DNA of 64,000 nt, from positions 62,001 through 126,000 of IMG/VR virus record IMGVR_UViG_3300005910_000004. One strand, written 5' to 3'. The translations under genes and the position numbers were made by a program. This DNA is from a virus. How positions within the stretch are numbered: position 1 is the stretch's first letter; each line of letters opens with the position of its first letter. Shown here piece after piece: positions 55,123 to 63,236 of the stretch. The notes below the pieces were generated by a model. It was not told the origin of the DNA. It saw only the letters and a program-made list of their open reading frames with translations, and ran no database searches.

Positions 55123-57081
55123 ATGTCAGACATAACGGTTAATCTAATATCTGTGGAAATATTAGAATTAAGATCAAAAATAAGAAAACATAATCATTTA
55201 TATTATGATTTAGATACACCCGAGATAACTGATTTGGAATATGACGGATTGGTTATTAGACTTAAAGTATTGAGTCCCAATGATTCAGTATTAGATGAAA
55301 TGGGAAATCCAACATATGGAACTAAAGTTGATCATTCAATTTTTATGGGATCATTAGATAAAGTCCATACTGTAGAAGAGATCATATCAAAATTTAATGG
55401 TAAAGAGGTATGTATCATGCCTAAGGTTGATGGTTTGTCATTAGCATGTAGATATGATTTAGGTTATTATGATTGGGCAGCAACAAGAGGAAATGGTAAA
55501 CAAGGAGAATTAGTAACACCTAACGCAGCTAGGATTCATGATTTCCCATTCAAAGTCGAAACTAACGTTTCTGAAATACGAGGCGAAGCGTATATACCAA
55601 AAACATCATTTTATGGTGTAATGGATCAACCTGGATATGATGGTAAAGAAGATGGTTATGCAAATCCTCGTAATGCTGCAGCTGGAGCTCTTCGTCAGAA
55701 GAACCCACAAGAAGTACATAATAGACATTTGAGATATGTTACATATAAAATAGTTGGTAATCATCCATTTAAAAAACAATTTGATGTTCTTAGATGGTTG
55801 ATGATGAATGGGTTTAAAACAGTAGATTGTTGGATTGGAATTATTAGTGAAGATAATCGTGAATGGCTAGAAGAAAGAATTGAGTATATAAAGAATAGTG
55901 TTTTTGATTATAACATTGATGGTGTTGTTATAATGTTAAATGATATTCAAGCATTTAATGATGCCGGTCATGGTGCTAAATGTCCAAAAGGTGCAATTGC
56001 TTATAAATATGAGACCGAGCAGGTTCAAACAATAGCAAGAACTATTGATTGGGTTGCTAATAGATCAGGAGCAATTGTTCCTACTCTCAATTTTGATGAA
56101 ACTGAAATTGATGGAACTATGGTTTCTAGAGCTAGTCTTCATAATTATAGTTGGGTCATACATAAAGATATTGCTAATGGTGATACTATCTTATTCACTA
56201 AAGCCAATGAAATTATTCCATATGTAACTGAGGTTGTTTCTCGAGTTTCTGAACGGAATAGAGATATCCCAGAAGTATGTCCATCATGTAGTGGACCAAC
56301 AACATTTTCTCGAAATGAAACTGGAGAGATTGTTCATCTGATGTGTCTCAATGAGAATTGCCCAGCGAAGTTTATTAAACATATTAGACGAATCCTCCAA
56401 ATCCTTGACGTCAAGGGAATGGATGAAAAGACTCTGATTAAGATGGAAGATGCTGGTCTACTTGAGAATGTGTGGGATATTTTAGATATTGATACGAATA
56501 CACTTATATCGAAAGGATTCGGTAAAGGTGAATCCCCTAAATGGGTTGAAGCAGTAAGTAATATCACAACTACACCGCAATGCCTATTAGCCTGTATGGG
56601 AATTATAGGATGGGGTCGTAGAATGTTTGAGATTCTATTTAAGGATAAAACTGTATCTCCAGAACAATGGGTTAATTATATTACCTGTTATAATGATGAC
56701 GGTGTACATTATGATTTGTCTTATATCAGAAATGTGGATCAGTTAGGTGATAAACGAGAACAGCAGTTAATAGATGGTATCGAGAAGAGATGGAATATAG
56801 TTGAACAAATATTTAAACGTGTAACAATTGAATATCCGGAGGTAGTCGTGGGTGGAATATTAGCAGGAAAAACATTTTGTGCTACTGGAACATTAACTAG
56901 GAAGCGTAAAGAGATATATGCAGATATAATAGCACTTGGTGGTGAGATCAAATCAGGAGTTTCAAAAGAACTCGATTATCTTATTACAGGTGATTCTACA
57001 GGAAGTAAATTAACCAAGGCTCAGAAACTTGGTATTGAAGTTATCAATGAAGATAAATTAAATGAATTAATGGGAATATAA
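55123..57081 (+). CDS. ligA: NAD-dependent DNA ligase (LigA)
   Basis: The adenylation motif is MPKVDGLSL with K101. RGEAYIPKTSFYGV, GAIAYKYETEQVQT and the OB-domain region are present. The zinc finger is CPSCSG...CLNENCPAK (about 387-412), then a HhH region and a C-terminal BRCT domain (FCATGTLTRKRKEIYADIIA). At 652 residues it is nearly full length. It seals nicks using NAD+, and thus ties to the phage's own NAD salvage. TAGGAG precedes the ATG. Confidence 0.95.
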   Translation: MSDITVNLISVEILELRSKIRKHNHLYYDLDTPEITDLEYDGLVIRLKVLSPNDSVLDEMGNPTYGTKVDHSIFMGSLDKVHTVEEIISKFNGKEVCIMPKVDGLSLACRYDLGYYDWAATRGNGKQGELVTPNAARIHDFPFKVETNVSEIRGEAYIPKTSFYGVMDQPGYDGKEDGYANPRNAAAGALRQKNPQEVHNRHLRYVTYKIVGNHPFKKQFDVLRWLMMNGFKTVDCWIGIISEDNREWLEERIEYIKNSVFDYNIDGVVIMLNDIQAFNDAGHGAKCPKGAIAYKYETEQVQTIARTIDWVANRSGAIVPTLNFDETEIDGTMVSRASLHNYSWVIHKDIANGDTILFTKANEIIPYVTEVVSRVSERNRDIPEVCPSCSGPTTFSRNETGEIVHLMCLNENCPAKFIKHIRRILQILDVKGMDEKTLIKMEDAGLLENVWDILDIDTNTLISKGFGKGESPKWVEAVSNITTTPQCLLACMGIIGWGRRMFEILFKDKTVSPEQWVNYITCYNDDGVHYDLSYIRNVDQLGDKREQQLIDGIEKRWNIVEQIFKRVTIEYPEVVVGGILAGKTFCATGTLTRKRKEIYADIIALGGEIKSGVSKELDYLITGDSTGSKLTKAQKLGIEVINEDKLNELMGI

Positions 57082-57087
57082 TCATTA

Positions 57088-57128
57088 ACTCACTCATTAG
57101 TAATATAATATGTGCTAATGAGTGGGTT
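57088..57128 (+). terminator. Intrinsic terminator after ligA
   Basis: AACTCACTCATTAG pairs with CTAATGAGTGGGTT around a 14-base AT loop, followed by CTTT. Clear stem. Confidence 0.7.
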
Positions 57129-57161
57129 CTTTACAATATACTAATGACCAAACTTTAAGGA

Positions 57162-57830
57162 ATGAATATGAAATTAATTGATGATTACACGTCTTCGTTA
57201 CGGGCGATATATGATCATGTTGGGTTTACTGAAGATTGGGTTATCTGCCCTCTTGATGATAAAACTGATATGTATTGGGATGTTGTGGATGATATAATTC
57301 TTTATGGTGAGCAAGAGTTCTCCGTTGGGACTTATGAGGATGAGATATATACTCAGAGATTCTATCAAAAATACATATATGAAGGACAAGATATTACACT
57401 TATATTTTGTGATCCTCATGTTGATGGAATGCAATGGTTTAGATTGTTTGATAATAAGAAAAGAGTAGATTCTCAAAAAAATTATATTACTCATAATGAT
57501 GATGAAACTATTTCTTCAATGGGTACTAGTCTTACGGCGTATATCCACTGTTCATATCAGGAAATCGTTGAGAGGTTTGGTGAACCAGATACCGCAGATC
57601 AATATAAAGTTGATGCTCAATGGGTAATGAAATTCAAAGATGGTACTATTGCTACTATTTATAATTGTAAAGATGGAATTCCAATTAAAGATATTAAAGA
57701 ATGGCATATCGGTAGCGTTGATGATAAAGCCATCTTTCATATAAAGGAATTATTTCCAAATAATACAATCGAGGATATGAAAACTTATCATAATAGAATA
57801 TTGACAAAATGGGAGTCTATTGGATCATGA
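57162..57830 (+). CDS. Hypothetical two-domain phage protein (222 aa)
   Basis: ATG 57162 or 57168 can start it. The second half (about 120-200) has VERFGEPDTADQYKVDAQWV and IATIYNCKDGIPIKDIKEWH with IGSV after, a pattern found in several phage proteins whose role I cannot name. The first half is beta-rich and acidic. It overlaps the next gene by ATGA. Confidence 0.65.
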   Translation: MNMKLIDDYTSSLRAIYDHVGFTEDWVICPLDDKTDMYWDVVDDIILYGEQEFSVGTYEDEIYTQRFYQKYIYEGQDITLIFCDPHVDGMQWFRLFDNKKRVDSQKNYITHNDDETISSMGTSLTAYIHCSYQEIVERFGEPDTADQYKVDAQWVMKFKDGTIATIYNCKDGIPIKDIKEWHIGSVDDKAIFHIKELFPNNTIEDMKTYHNRILTKWESIGS

Positions 57831-58114
57831 GAGATCTCTATAATGAAAGTGAAAAAGTATGCATTGATGCTTTTGGAGATGCAGAAGCATTTTTCCCCCA
57901 TGACATTTTTAATTTATTATGCGATGAAGATGATAATGAAAAATCAATGGGGTGTCAGAATATAAATTGCTTATTAGATCAAATTGAAGATCTGAAAGGT
58001 CATACTAAAGCAGAGATATTAGAAAAGATTAAATCTAAATATGGTACATATAAAGATTTTTCAGATCATAAATCAGCAGTATGGAAAAAAGAACAGGAGG
58101 CAAGAAAAGCATGA
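57827..58114 (+). CDS. Hypothetical helical protein (95 aa)
   Basis: The ATG overlaps the upstream TGA. The C-terminal part (KAEILEKIKSKYGTYKDFSD) is similar to the C-terminus of the following SNSSSSSF protein (EILNEIRDKYTTYSAFLDHV), which suggests a duplication. It carries no SNSSSSSF leader itself. Unknown function. Confidence 0.6.
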   Translation: MRDLYNESEKVCIDAFGDAEAFFPHDIFNLLCDEDDNEKSMGCQNINCLLDQIEDLKGHTKAEILEKIKSKYGTYKDFSDHKSAVWKKEQEARKA

Positions 58115-58539
58115 AAACAAGAAAATCACTTGTAAGTAATAGTTCAAGTTCAAGTTTTATCTGTTCAATATGCAATGAAACAGAAACAGTATATGAAGGC
58201 TTATTTGAGGTAGAGATGTTCGAATGTTCATGTTGCGGTCGGATATTGCATAAAGGATGTGCTGGTATTGATAAACTGAACGAAGAGGATATAGAAGTAT
58301 TTAATGAAGCTCTAGAGGTAGAGAATGGATATGAAATGGATCCGAAATACTGTCCATTCTGTCAATTGAAGCTACTCGATGATGAGGATGCTAAAATATT
58401 CATGCAAGAGAAATATGGTATGAATGATGGTGAGATCCTCAATGAGATTAGAGATAAGTATACAACATATAGTGCATTCCTTGATCATGTAGTTAAGATT
58501 AAAACAGCTAAAGAAAAGGAAGCTGAAAATGAAGACTAG
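58111..58539 (+). CDS. SNSSSSSF-family protein with RING/PHD-like zinc finger (142 aa)
   Basis: The start at 58111 gives MKTRKSLVSNSSSSSFICSI; earlier in-frame starts lie in the upstream gene. CSIC (about 18-21), then FECSCCGRILHKGC (about 40-53) and YCPFC (about 85-89) give eight C/H ligands in cross-brace-like order, as in RING or PHD fingers. A helical tail follows. Given the phage E1 and E2-like proteins, an E3-type role is conceivable, but the finger could also be a simple zinc-binding fold. First of cluster 2. Confidence 0.68.
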   Translation: MKTRKSLVSNSSSSSFICSICNETETVYEGLFEVEMFECSCCGRILHKGCAGIDKLNEEDIEVFNEALEVENGYEMDPKYCPFCQLKLLDDEDAKIFMQEKYGMNDGEILNEIRDKYTTYSAFLDHVVKIKTAKEKEAENED

Positions 58540-58927
58540 AGAATCATTTGTCAGTAATAGTTCAAGTAGTTCATTTATCTTAGCTCTTCCCAAAGAGTTA
58601 AATGGTAAAAGTAAAATAACGATTGAAGTTGATCTCGATAAATATGTTGATAATGGCGGTGATGTCAGTGGAAAGATCACCAATGCAAAACAATTGAAGG
58701 AATATTTTGAAGAGCGTTATGGAGTCGATGATTATGATGATCCCCAAGAAGATTATTATAAAAAAGAATATGATAAATGTATAGCAGCTTTACAAGAAGG
58801 TAAAACTATATACTGTGGTTCGTTCAGTGATGAAGATGAAGAAGAAGAAGCATTTCTATGTAACACAGATTTGCACGGATTATTAGATAAAACTATTGAC
58901 GTAATAGAAGGAGATGGAAACTATTGA
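58529..58927 (+). CDS. SNSSSSSF-family protein, second of cluster 2 (132 aa)
   Basis: The ATG overlaps the upstream gene by 11 bases. The N-terminus is MKTRESFVSNSSSSSFILAL. The body is acidic and includes KSKITIEVDLDKYVDNGGDV and a later DEDEEEEAFLCNTDL. It overlaps the next gene through TTGA. Confidence 0.75.
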   Translation: MKTRESFVSNSSSSSFILALPKELNGKSKITIEVDLDKYVDNGGDVSGKITNAKQLKEYFEERYGVDDYDDPQEDYYKKEYDKCIAALQEGKTIYCGSFSDEDEEEEAFLCNTDLHGLLDKTIDVIEGDGNY

Positions 58928-59340
58928 AAACTCGATACGGATTGGTAAGTAACTCAAGTTCAAGTAGTTCAATCATCAGAGGCATTTTGATGACTAAAGA
59001 ACAACTCATTGAGATATTTGGTAAAGAGATTAATTCAGAGGAAGAGATCGAGACTGAAGTACATAACATTTTAAAAACTTTGGGTGTCGATACATCATAT
59101 AGTAAAGGATATAAACTTCAGGATCTTATTTGTTATTTTGATAATGACGATGATGAACCGAAAGAGTATGTTCTCGGTAGACGATTCCCAGGTCTAGAAG
59201 ATGGTCAATGGGAATGTGTTGATTTCAGTGAAGAGTCCAATATTGAAATTAGAGAAACCCTAGCAGAGATTCTTAAAAAAGATGCTTCTGATATTGAGCC
59301 ACAGACTTATATGCAATATGTAAGTAACGATAATTGTTAA
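58924..59340 (+). CDS. SNSSSSSF-family protein, third of cluster 2 (138 aa)
   Basis: TTG 58924 is used as start, overlapping the upstream TGA. The N-terminus is MKTRYGLVSNSSSSSSIIRG, with Ser replacing Phe of the motif. The body is helical and acidic (ILMTKEQLIEIFGKEINSEE). The start codon and coupling suggest modest expression. Confidence 0.72.
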   Translation: MKTRYGLVSNSSSSSSIIRGILMTKEQLIEIFGKEINSEEEIETEVHNILKTLGVDTSYSKGYKLQDLICYFDNDDDEPKEYVLGRRFPGLEDGQWECVDFSEESNIEIRETLAEILKKDASDIEPQTYMQYVSNDNC

Positions 59341-59346
59341 ATAAAT

Positions 59347-59406
59347 GTTGCCGAGGTGTTATACGGGAAGAGGTGGATGAGAGTAATCTCAGGTAGGCAA
59401 CCATTT
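59347..59406 (+). ncRNA. Structured RNA or decayed tRNA-Leu-like element
   Basis: GTTGCC (59347-59352) pairs with GGCAAC (59396-59401) and an inner hairpin TGAGA-GTAA-TCTCA (59378-59391) has a GNRA-type loop. The 5' part GTTGCCGAGGTG and 3' CAACCA are tRNA-Leu-like, but at 56 bases the body is too short for a cloverleaf. A T-run follows. It could be a small RNA, terminator or tRNA remnant. Confidence 0.35.
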
Positions 59407-59438
59407 TTAAAAACCCGAAAAAAATTAAAGGAGTTATA

Positions 59439-59948
59439 ATGACTGATTATGATAAAAGATTAATTGAATACAAGATGTCATTAGATAAAAAACATGAAAC
59501 TTTTAAAATAGCACGAGAAGCAACTCTTGCTGTTATGAAATTGAAAGATGAAAATAAGAAAGTTATATTCGATCATGAACGGGCTCAGAGACATAGTGAT
59601 TCATGCTTGATTATGCTAGAGAGAGAGTTTAATTATAAACACAATATTCCAGATTTCTCAGAAATTCAAGATAATGAATCTCAGCGGATAGCTTTAAAAG
59701 TATATTCAAAAAGAATGAGTATTCCATTGTTTGAAGATGTGTTAGTTAAGATTACTGCTGAATTGGCATTAACTCCAATGGATGAAGATAAGAAATCTAA
59801 ATTTAAGACCATAAGTACTTTAAATATGATTCATGTGGAAGTTGAGAGAGTATTAGCAGCAGATGAAGTGTTCAATTCAATTGAAGATTATATGATAGGT
59901 CATGATGGTCCTCCAAGAGATGGAGGTGTTAATGAAGACCAGGAATAG
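59439..59948 (+). CDS. Hypothetical helical protein (169 aa)
   Basis: AAAGGAG precedes the ATG. The product is almost all charged helix (MTDYDKRLIEYKMSLDKKHE start). It ends inside the next SNSSSSSF gene. No known domain. Confidence 0.6.
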   Translation: MTDYDKRLIEYKMSLDKKHETFKIAREATLAVMKLKDENKKVIFDHERAQRHSDSCLIMLEREFNYKHNIPDFSEIQDNESQRIALKVYSKRMSIPLFEDVLVKITAELALTPMDEDKKSKFKTISTLNMIHVEVERVLAADEVFNSIEDYMIGHDGPPRDGGVNEDQE

Positions 59949-60420
59949 TTTTGTTAGTAATAGCAGTAGTGCATCTTTTATAATTGCTTATGATCCATCT
60001 TCTAAAAAAGAACCAGAGTTCACTGAGAAGGTAGTTAGTCTGTTATGTGATAGTGAAGATGCCAATATCGATGATGGTTTAGCATATATTGATCTAGAGG
60101 AATATCAAGAGGAACAGCTTCGTGAATTTGTGAAGGAGTATCCATCTTATAAATTGGCACATTGGAGTGGGGATTATAGTGAACAGGGTCGTGAAAATAT
60201 CATTCATCAAATGTTCGATGATACATATGAAATATATACTTTTTGCAGTGATGGGGGAGATGCACACTGGTCTCTACCGACTAGAGAATCACCAGTAATA
60301 GATCCGGATGCATCATACAGTGAGAAAATGAAAATAGTATATGATTTTGAGAAAGAACAAATATCATTAAATGAAAAATACAAAGCTGAATTTGAACTAA
60401 GAAAGAACGGGAGTACATAA
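59932..60420 (+). CDS. SNSSSSSF-family protein, fourth of cluster 2 (162 aa)
   Basis: The start at 59932 has GGAGGTGTT upstream. The N-terminus is MKTRNSFVSNSSSASFIIAY. The body is acidic with an aromatic/acidic stretch (EVYPSYKLAHWSGDYSEQG-like, about 65-85). It overlaps the upstream gene by 17 bases and its stop abuts the next start (TAATGG). Confidence 0.75.
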   Translation: MKTRNSFVSNSSSASFIIAYDPSSKKEPEFTEKVVSLLCDSEDANIDDGLAYIDLEEYQEEQLREFVKEYPSYKLAHWSGDYSEQGRENIIHQMFDDTYEIYTFCSDGGDAHWSLPTRESPVIDPDASYSEKMKIVYDFEKEQISLNEKYKAEFELRKNGST

Positions 60421-60824
60421 TGGATGATATAAAATTACCAGACCCGTTAAATCCTAAACCAGGTGATGTCTTTTATGCTGCTGATTCGGTGGCTATGAGA
60501 GGATATCTAGGTGGTAAAGATAATGATTTAGTATTGAAAGTTGCAATAATATCAGTTCTATCTAAAAATAATAAAGGTAAAATCTATTGTAGATTGAAAT
60601 ATGATAAATTTGATGATCTTGTTACTAACACTACTGATAGATTGTGTTCAACTGAAGAGGGAGCATGGGATTTAGCGGATGAGCAGATCCAAGATTATTG
60701 TCATAAAAGAATAGATGAACTTGAAGGTGAGAGATCTGAACTTTATGACATATTAGAGAATAGTTTTCGACGAGAAGATTCAACAAATGAAGTAAATATA
60801 AGGAGCAATATATGTGCGGGATAA
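60420..60824 (+). CDS. Hypothetical protein (134 aa)
   Basis: The ATG shares a base with the upstream TAA. The N-terminal half is beta-rich (PKPGDVFYAADSVAMRGYLG) and the C-terminal part a coiled-coil-like helix (CHKRIDELEGERSELYDILE). It overlaps the glutamine amidotransferase start by 13 bases. No known family. Confidence 0.6.
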   Translation: MDDIKLPDPLNPKPGDVFYAADSVAMRGYLGGKDNDLVLKVAIISVLSKNNKGKIYCRLKYDKFDDLVTNTTDRLCSTEEGAWDLADEQIQDYCHKRIDELEGERSELYDILENSFRREDSTNEVNIRSNICAG

Positions 60825-61666
60825 CGGCATTCTTTGCTAGAGAATCAACAATTGAATATAAGCATCTTGATACCCTTTTCTTGGGAGCCGAGAAAAGAGG
60901 TCAGGATGGCTTCGGGCTAGCATTAATTAGAAAAGATAAAAAGACAGGTATTAGAAAGGTTAGATCTCAATTTAGAACATCAAAGAAATATTCTGATCCA
61001 GAGGTTACAGCCGAGGTTCAAGATATTCTTGAAGAGATGTCTATTGGGGATTTAGTCATAGCTATTGCTAGAGCAGCACCGGAAACGGAAATAGCAACTA
61101 ATAAGGATGATCTTATTAGGACTATGCAACCAATAGTTAATAAAGAAGCCGGATTAGTATTAGTTCATAATGGAGCTGTATCTCAAAAGATATATAACGA
61201 TCTACGGAAATGGTCTGAAGACTCGATATGTGAAGAAAGAGAATATGTCTTTCAAACTGATATTGATTCAGAAGCCATTGCCGCTGCTTATATTGCTAAA
61301 GGTCGGAATATGAAGGATGCAATGGAATATCTAAGTGGTGGCTTTGCTGCTATCATGTATGATGAAGATAAGGATATGTTATATGTGGTTAATGATCATA
61401 TGCAACTTAGCCATGGATATATTCGAGGTTTGGGATTTTTTCTACATAGTGATAATGATGTATTGGGTGAAGTCATCCATGATTATCTAGGTGCAACTCG
61501 GGATGGAATGTTTATTTGGGAGAATTTTTATCATCACTATCTAGATGGTCACGCCATCAGAGAGATAGATCTTCAATCTGGATTTATGCGGAAGGAGAAA
61601 TATACTCCTCGATATATTACCCCCACGTTTGATACTAAAAATGGAATTGTTCATAGTTTAGATTAA
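60812..61666 (+). CDS. Class II glutamine amidotransferase (Gat, 284 aa)
   Basis: Cys2 (MCGITAFFARES) is the N-terminal nucleophile of Ntn amidotransferases. RGQDGFGLALI, IARAAPET, GLVLVHNGAVSQ and LSGGFAAIMYDEDKDMLYVV match the glutaminase fold. It releases ammonia from glutamine for a partner. In archaea and some phages this domain is fused or paired with QueC as Gat-QueC, making archaeosine-type bases from preQ0. Here QueC is 1.6 kb downstream, split off by an RHH-endonuclease cassette. AAGGAGC precedes the ATG. Confidence 0.85.
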   Translation: MCGITAFFARESTIEYKHLDTLFLGAEKRGQDGFGLALIRKDKKTGIRKVRSQFRTSKKYSDPEVTAEVQDILEEMSIGDLVIAIARAAPETEIATNKDDLIRTMQPIVNKEAGLVLVHNGAVSQKIYNDLRKWSEDSICEEREYVFQTDIDSEAIAAAYIAKGRNMKDAMEYLSGGFAAIMYDEDKDMLYVVNDHMQLSHGYIRGLGFFLHSDNDVLGEVIHDYLGATRDGMFIWENFYHHYLDGHAIREIDLQSGFMRKEKYTPRYITPTFDTKNGIVHSLD

Positions 61667-61690
61667 AGTATATGTTTTCATAATATTCCC

Positions 61691-61710
61691 GAATAAATTA
61701 TAAAATACTA
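61691..61710 (+). promoter_or_regulatory. Candidate promoter motif before the second RHH-endonuclease cassette
   Basis: GAATAAATTATAAAATACTA is nearly identical to 15673-15689 and similar to 45994. It lies 26-45 bases upstream of the RHH ATG. Confidence 0.45.
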
Positions 61711-61735
61711 AAAATCTAATTTACTAGGGGATATT

Positions 61736-61864
61736 ATGAAAACAATTGGGGTACCAGATGAGACACAAAAAAGAATTAAAATATTATCTGCTAAAACTGA
61801 GAAAAAAATTTATGAATTAGTCAATGAAGCTATTTCTCGACTTGAGGAGAAATATTATGATTGA
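61736..61864 (+). CDS. Small ribbon-helix-helix-like protein (42 aa)
   Basis: TAGGGGAT precedes the ATG. MKTIGVPDETQKRIKILSAK then TEKKIYELVNEAISRLEEKY fits strand-helix-helix. It overlaps the endonuclease start by 8 bases, as at 46029. It may regulate the endonuclease or help its DNA binding. Confidence 0.6.
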   Translation: MKTIGVPDETQKRIKILSAKTEKKIYELVNEAISRLEEKYYD

Positions 61865-63236
61865 ATGTCAAATTTGCAGAATGAAATGTAAAAATTATAT
61901 TGGTTTAGCAAGTCATGTATTTCAGAAACATAGATTATCATCTAAAGATTATTATGATAAATTTATAAAAACAGAAAATGAAGGAATGTGTCATTGTGGC
62001 AAGGTTACTACATTCCTCAATATGAATATTGGATATAATAAAAGTTGTAGTAAAAAATGTCAATAATTTGTGAAAAGCATTAGACCTGTTAAATATGTTA
62101 GAGAGATTTCTTGTCCCTTATGCGATGCTATGAAATTCAATTCTGCTGATTTATTGAATCATTTAGTAAGAGCTCATAAAATTAATAATATTGATGAATT
62201 GTCTAAATATATCCAGGATGTATCACAATGTCAAATATGTTTACGATATTTCTGTGGTCCGAAAGGTTTATCTTTCCATATCATAAAAAATCATAAAGAT
62301 ATTTCTTTAAAAGAATACTATGATAGATACTTAAAAACAAAAGGTGATGGAGAATGTAAAATATGTGGACAATTAACGAAATTTATATCTATTCCTTATG
62401 GTTATAATCAATACTGTTCAAATGAATGTGTTTCAAAATCTGAAATTGTTAAAGAGAAACGAATCAATACATTGATGAATCATTATGGTGTTGATAATCC
62501 TATGAAATCAAAGATAGTCGTTGATAAATTATCTACAACATTCAATGAGAGATATGGTGTTGATTTTTATGTTCAAACTAAAGAATTTAAAGATAAATAT
62601 AAACATACATGTTTAGAAAAATATGGCGTAGAACATTCTAGTTATTCTGATGAGATATTAGGACGAATCAGAGAAACAAACATATCTCGTTATGGTGGCA
62701 CCGGATTTGCATCAGATGAATTATATGAAAAAGTTAAACATACATGTTTAGAAAGATATGGATTTGAACATGCGTCGCAATCAGAGGAAATTCAAAGAAA
62801 AATTCATCAAACTAATATAGATCATTTTGGTATGCATTTTTCCCAAACTTCTGAAGCTAGACAAATGTACCGGGAAAACTTCATCCGTATGATTGAGAAT
62901 GAAAAATTAAATGGTGAGACTTTATGTGGTCGAGTTGGTGATATGGAAAGACCATGTTTAAATGAGATCCAGATTCATTCCAAATTTGAAATCCTTAGAA
63001 ATGTTCAATTAATTGGATATATTCCAGATGGTCGGATTGAAGAATTGAAACTAATTATTGAATTTGATGAAGATCATCATAATCAAAAATGGTGTAAATT
63101 TAAAGATAATCAGAAAGATTGTGATTTGATGAATAAAGGGTATCAGATATTTCGGATTAAAAAATGTGATTGGATGGAAAATCCAAATCAAATTATAAAT
63201 GAATTTAAACAATTAATGAAGGAGTTAGAATGTTAG
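61857..63236 (+). pseudogene. VSR-like (EDxHD) homing endonuclease split by an in-frame TAA
   Basis: ATG 61857 starts a zinc-finger region (MIECQICRMKCKNYIGLASH, CHCGKVTTFL). The frame meets TAA at 62064-62066 after SCSKKCQ and then continues in the same frame to TAG 63234-63236. Beyond are two more C2H2-like fingers (SCPLCDAMKF, CQICLRYFCG), repeated RYGVDNPMKS-type segments that may bind DNA, and a C-terminal nuclease core LIIEFDEDHH followed by MNKGYQIFRIKK, typical of EDxHD/VSR-fold homing enzymes. The second half could start at GTG 62070. It separates the gat and queC-like genes. Confidence 0.72.
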
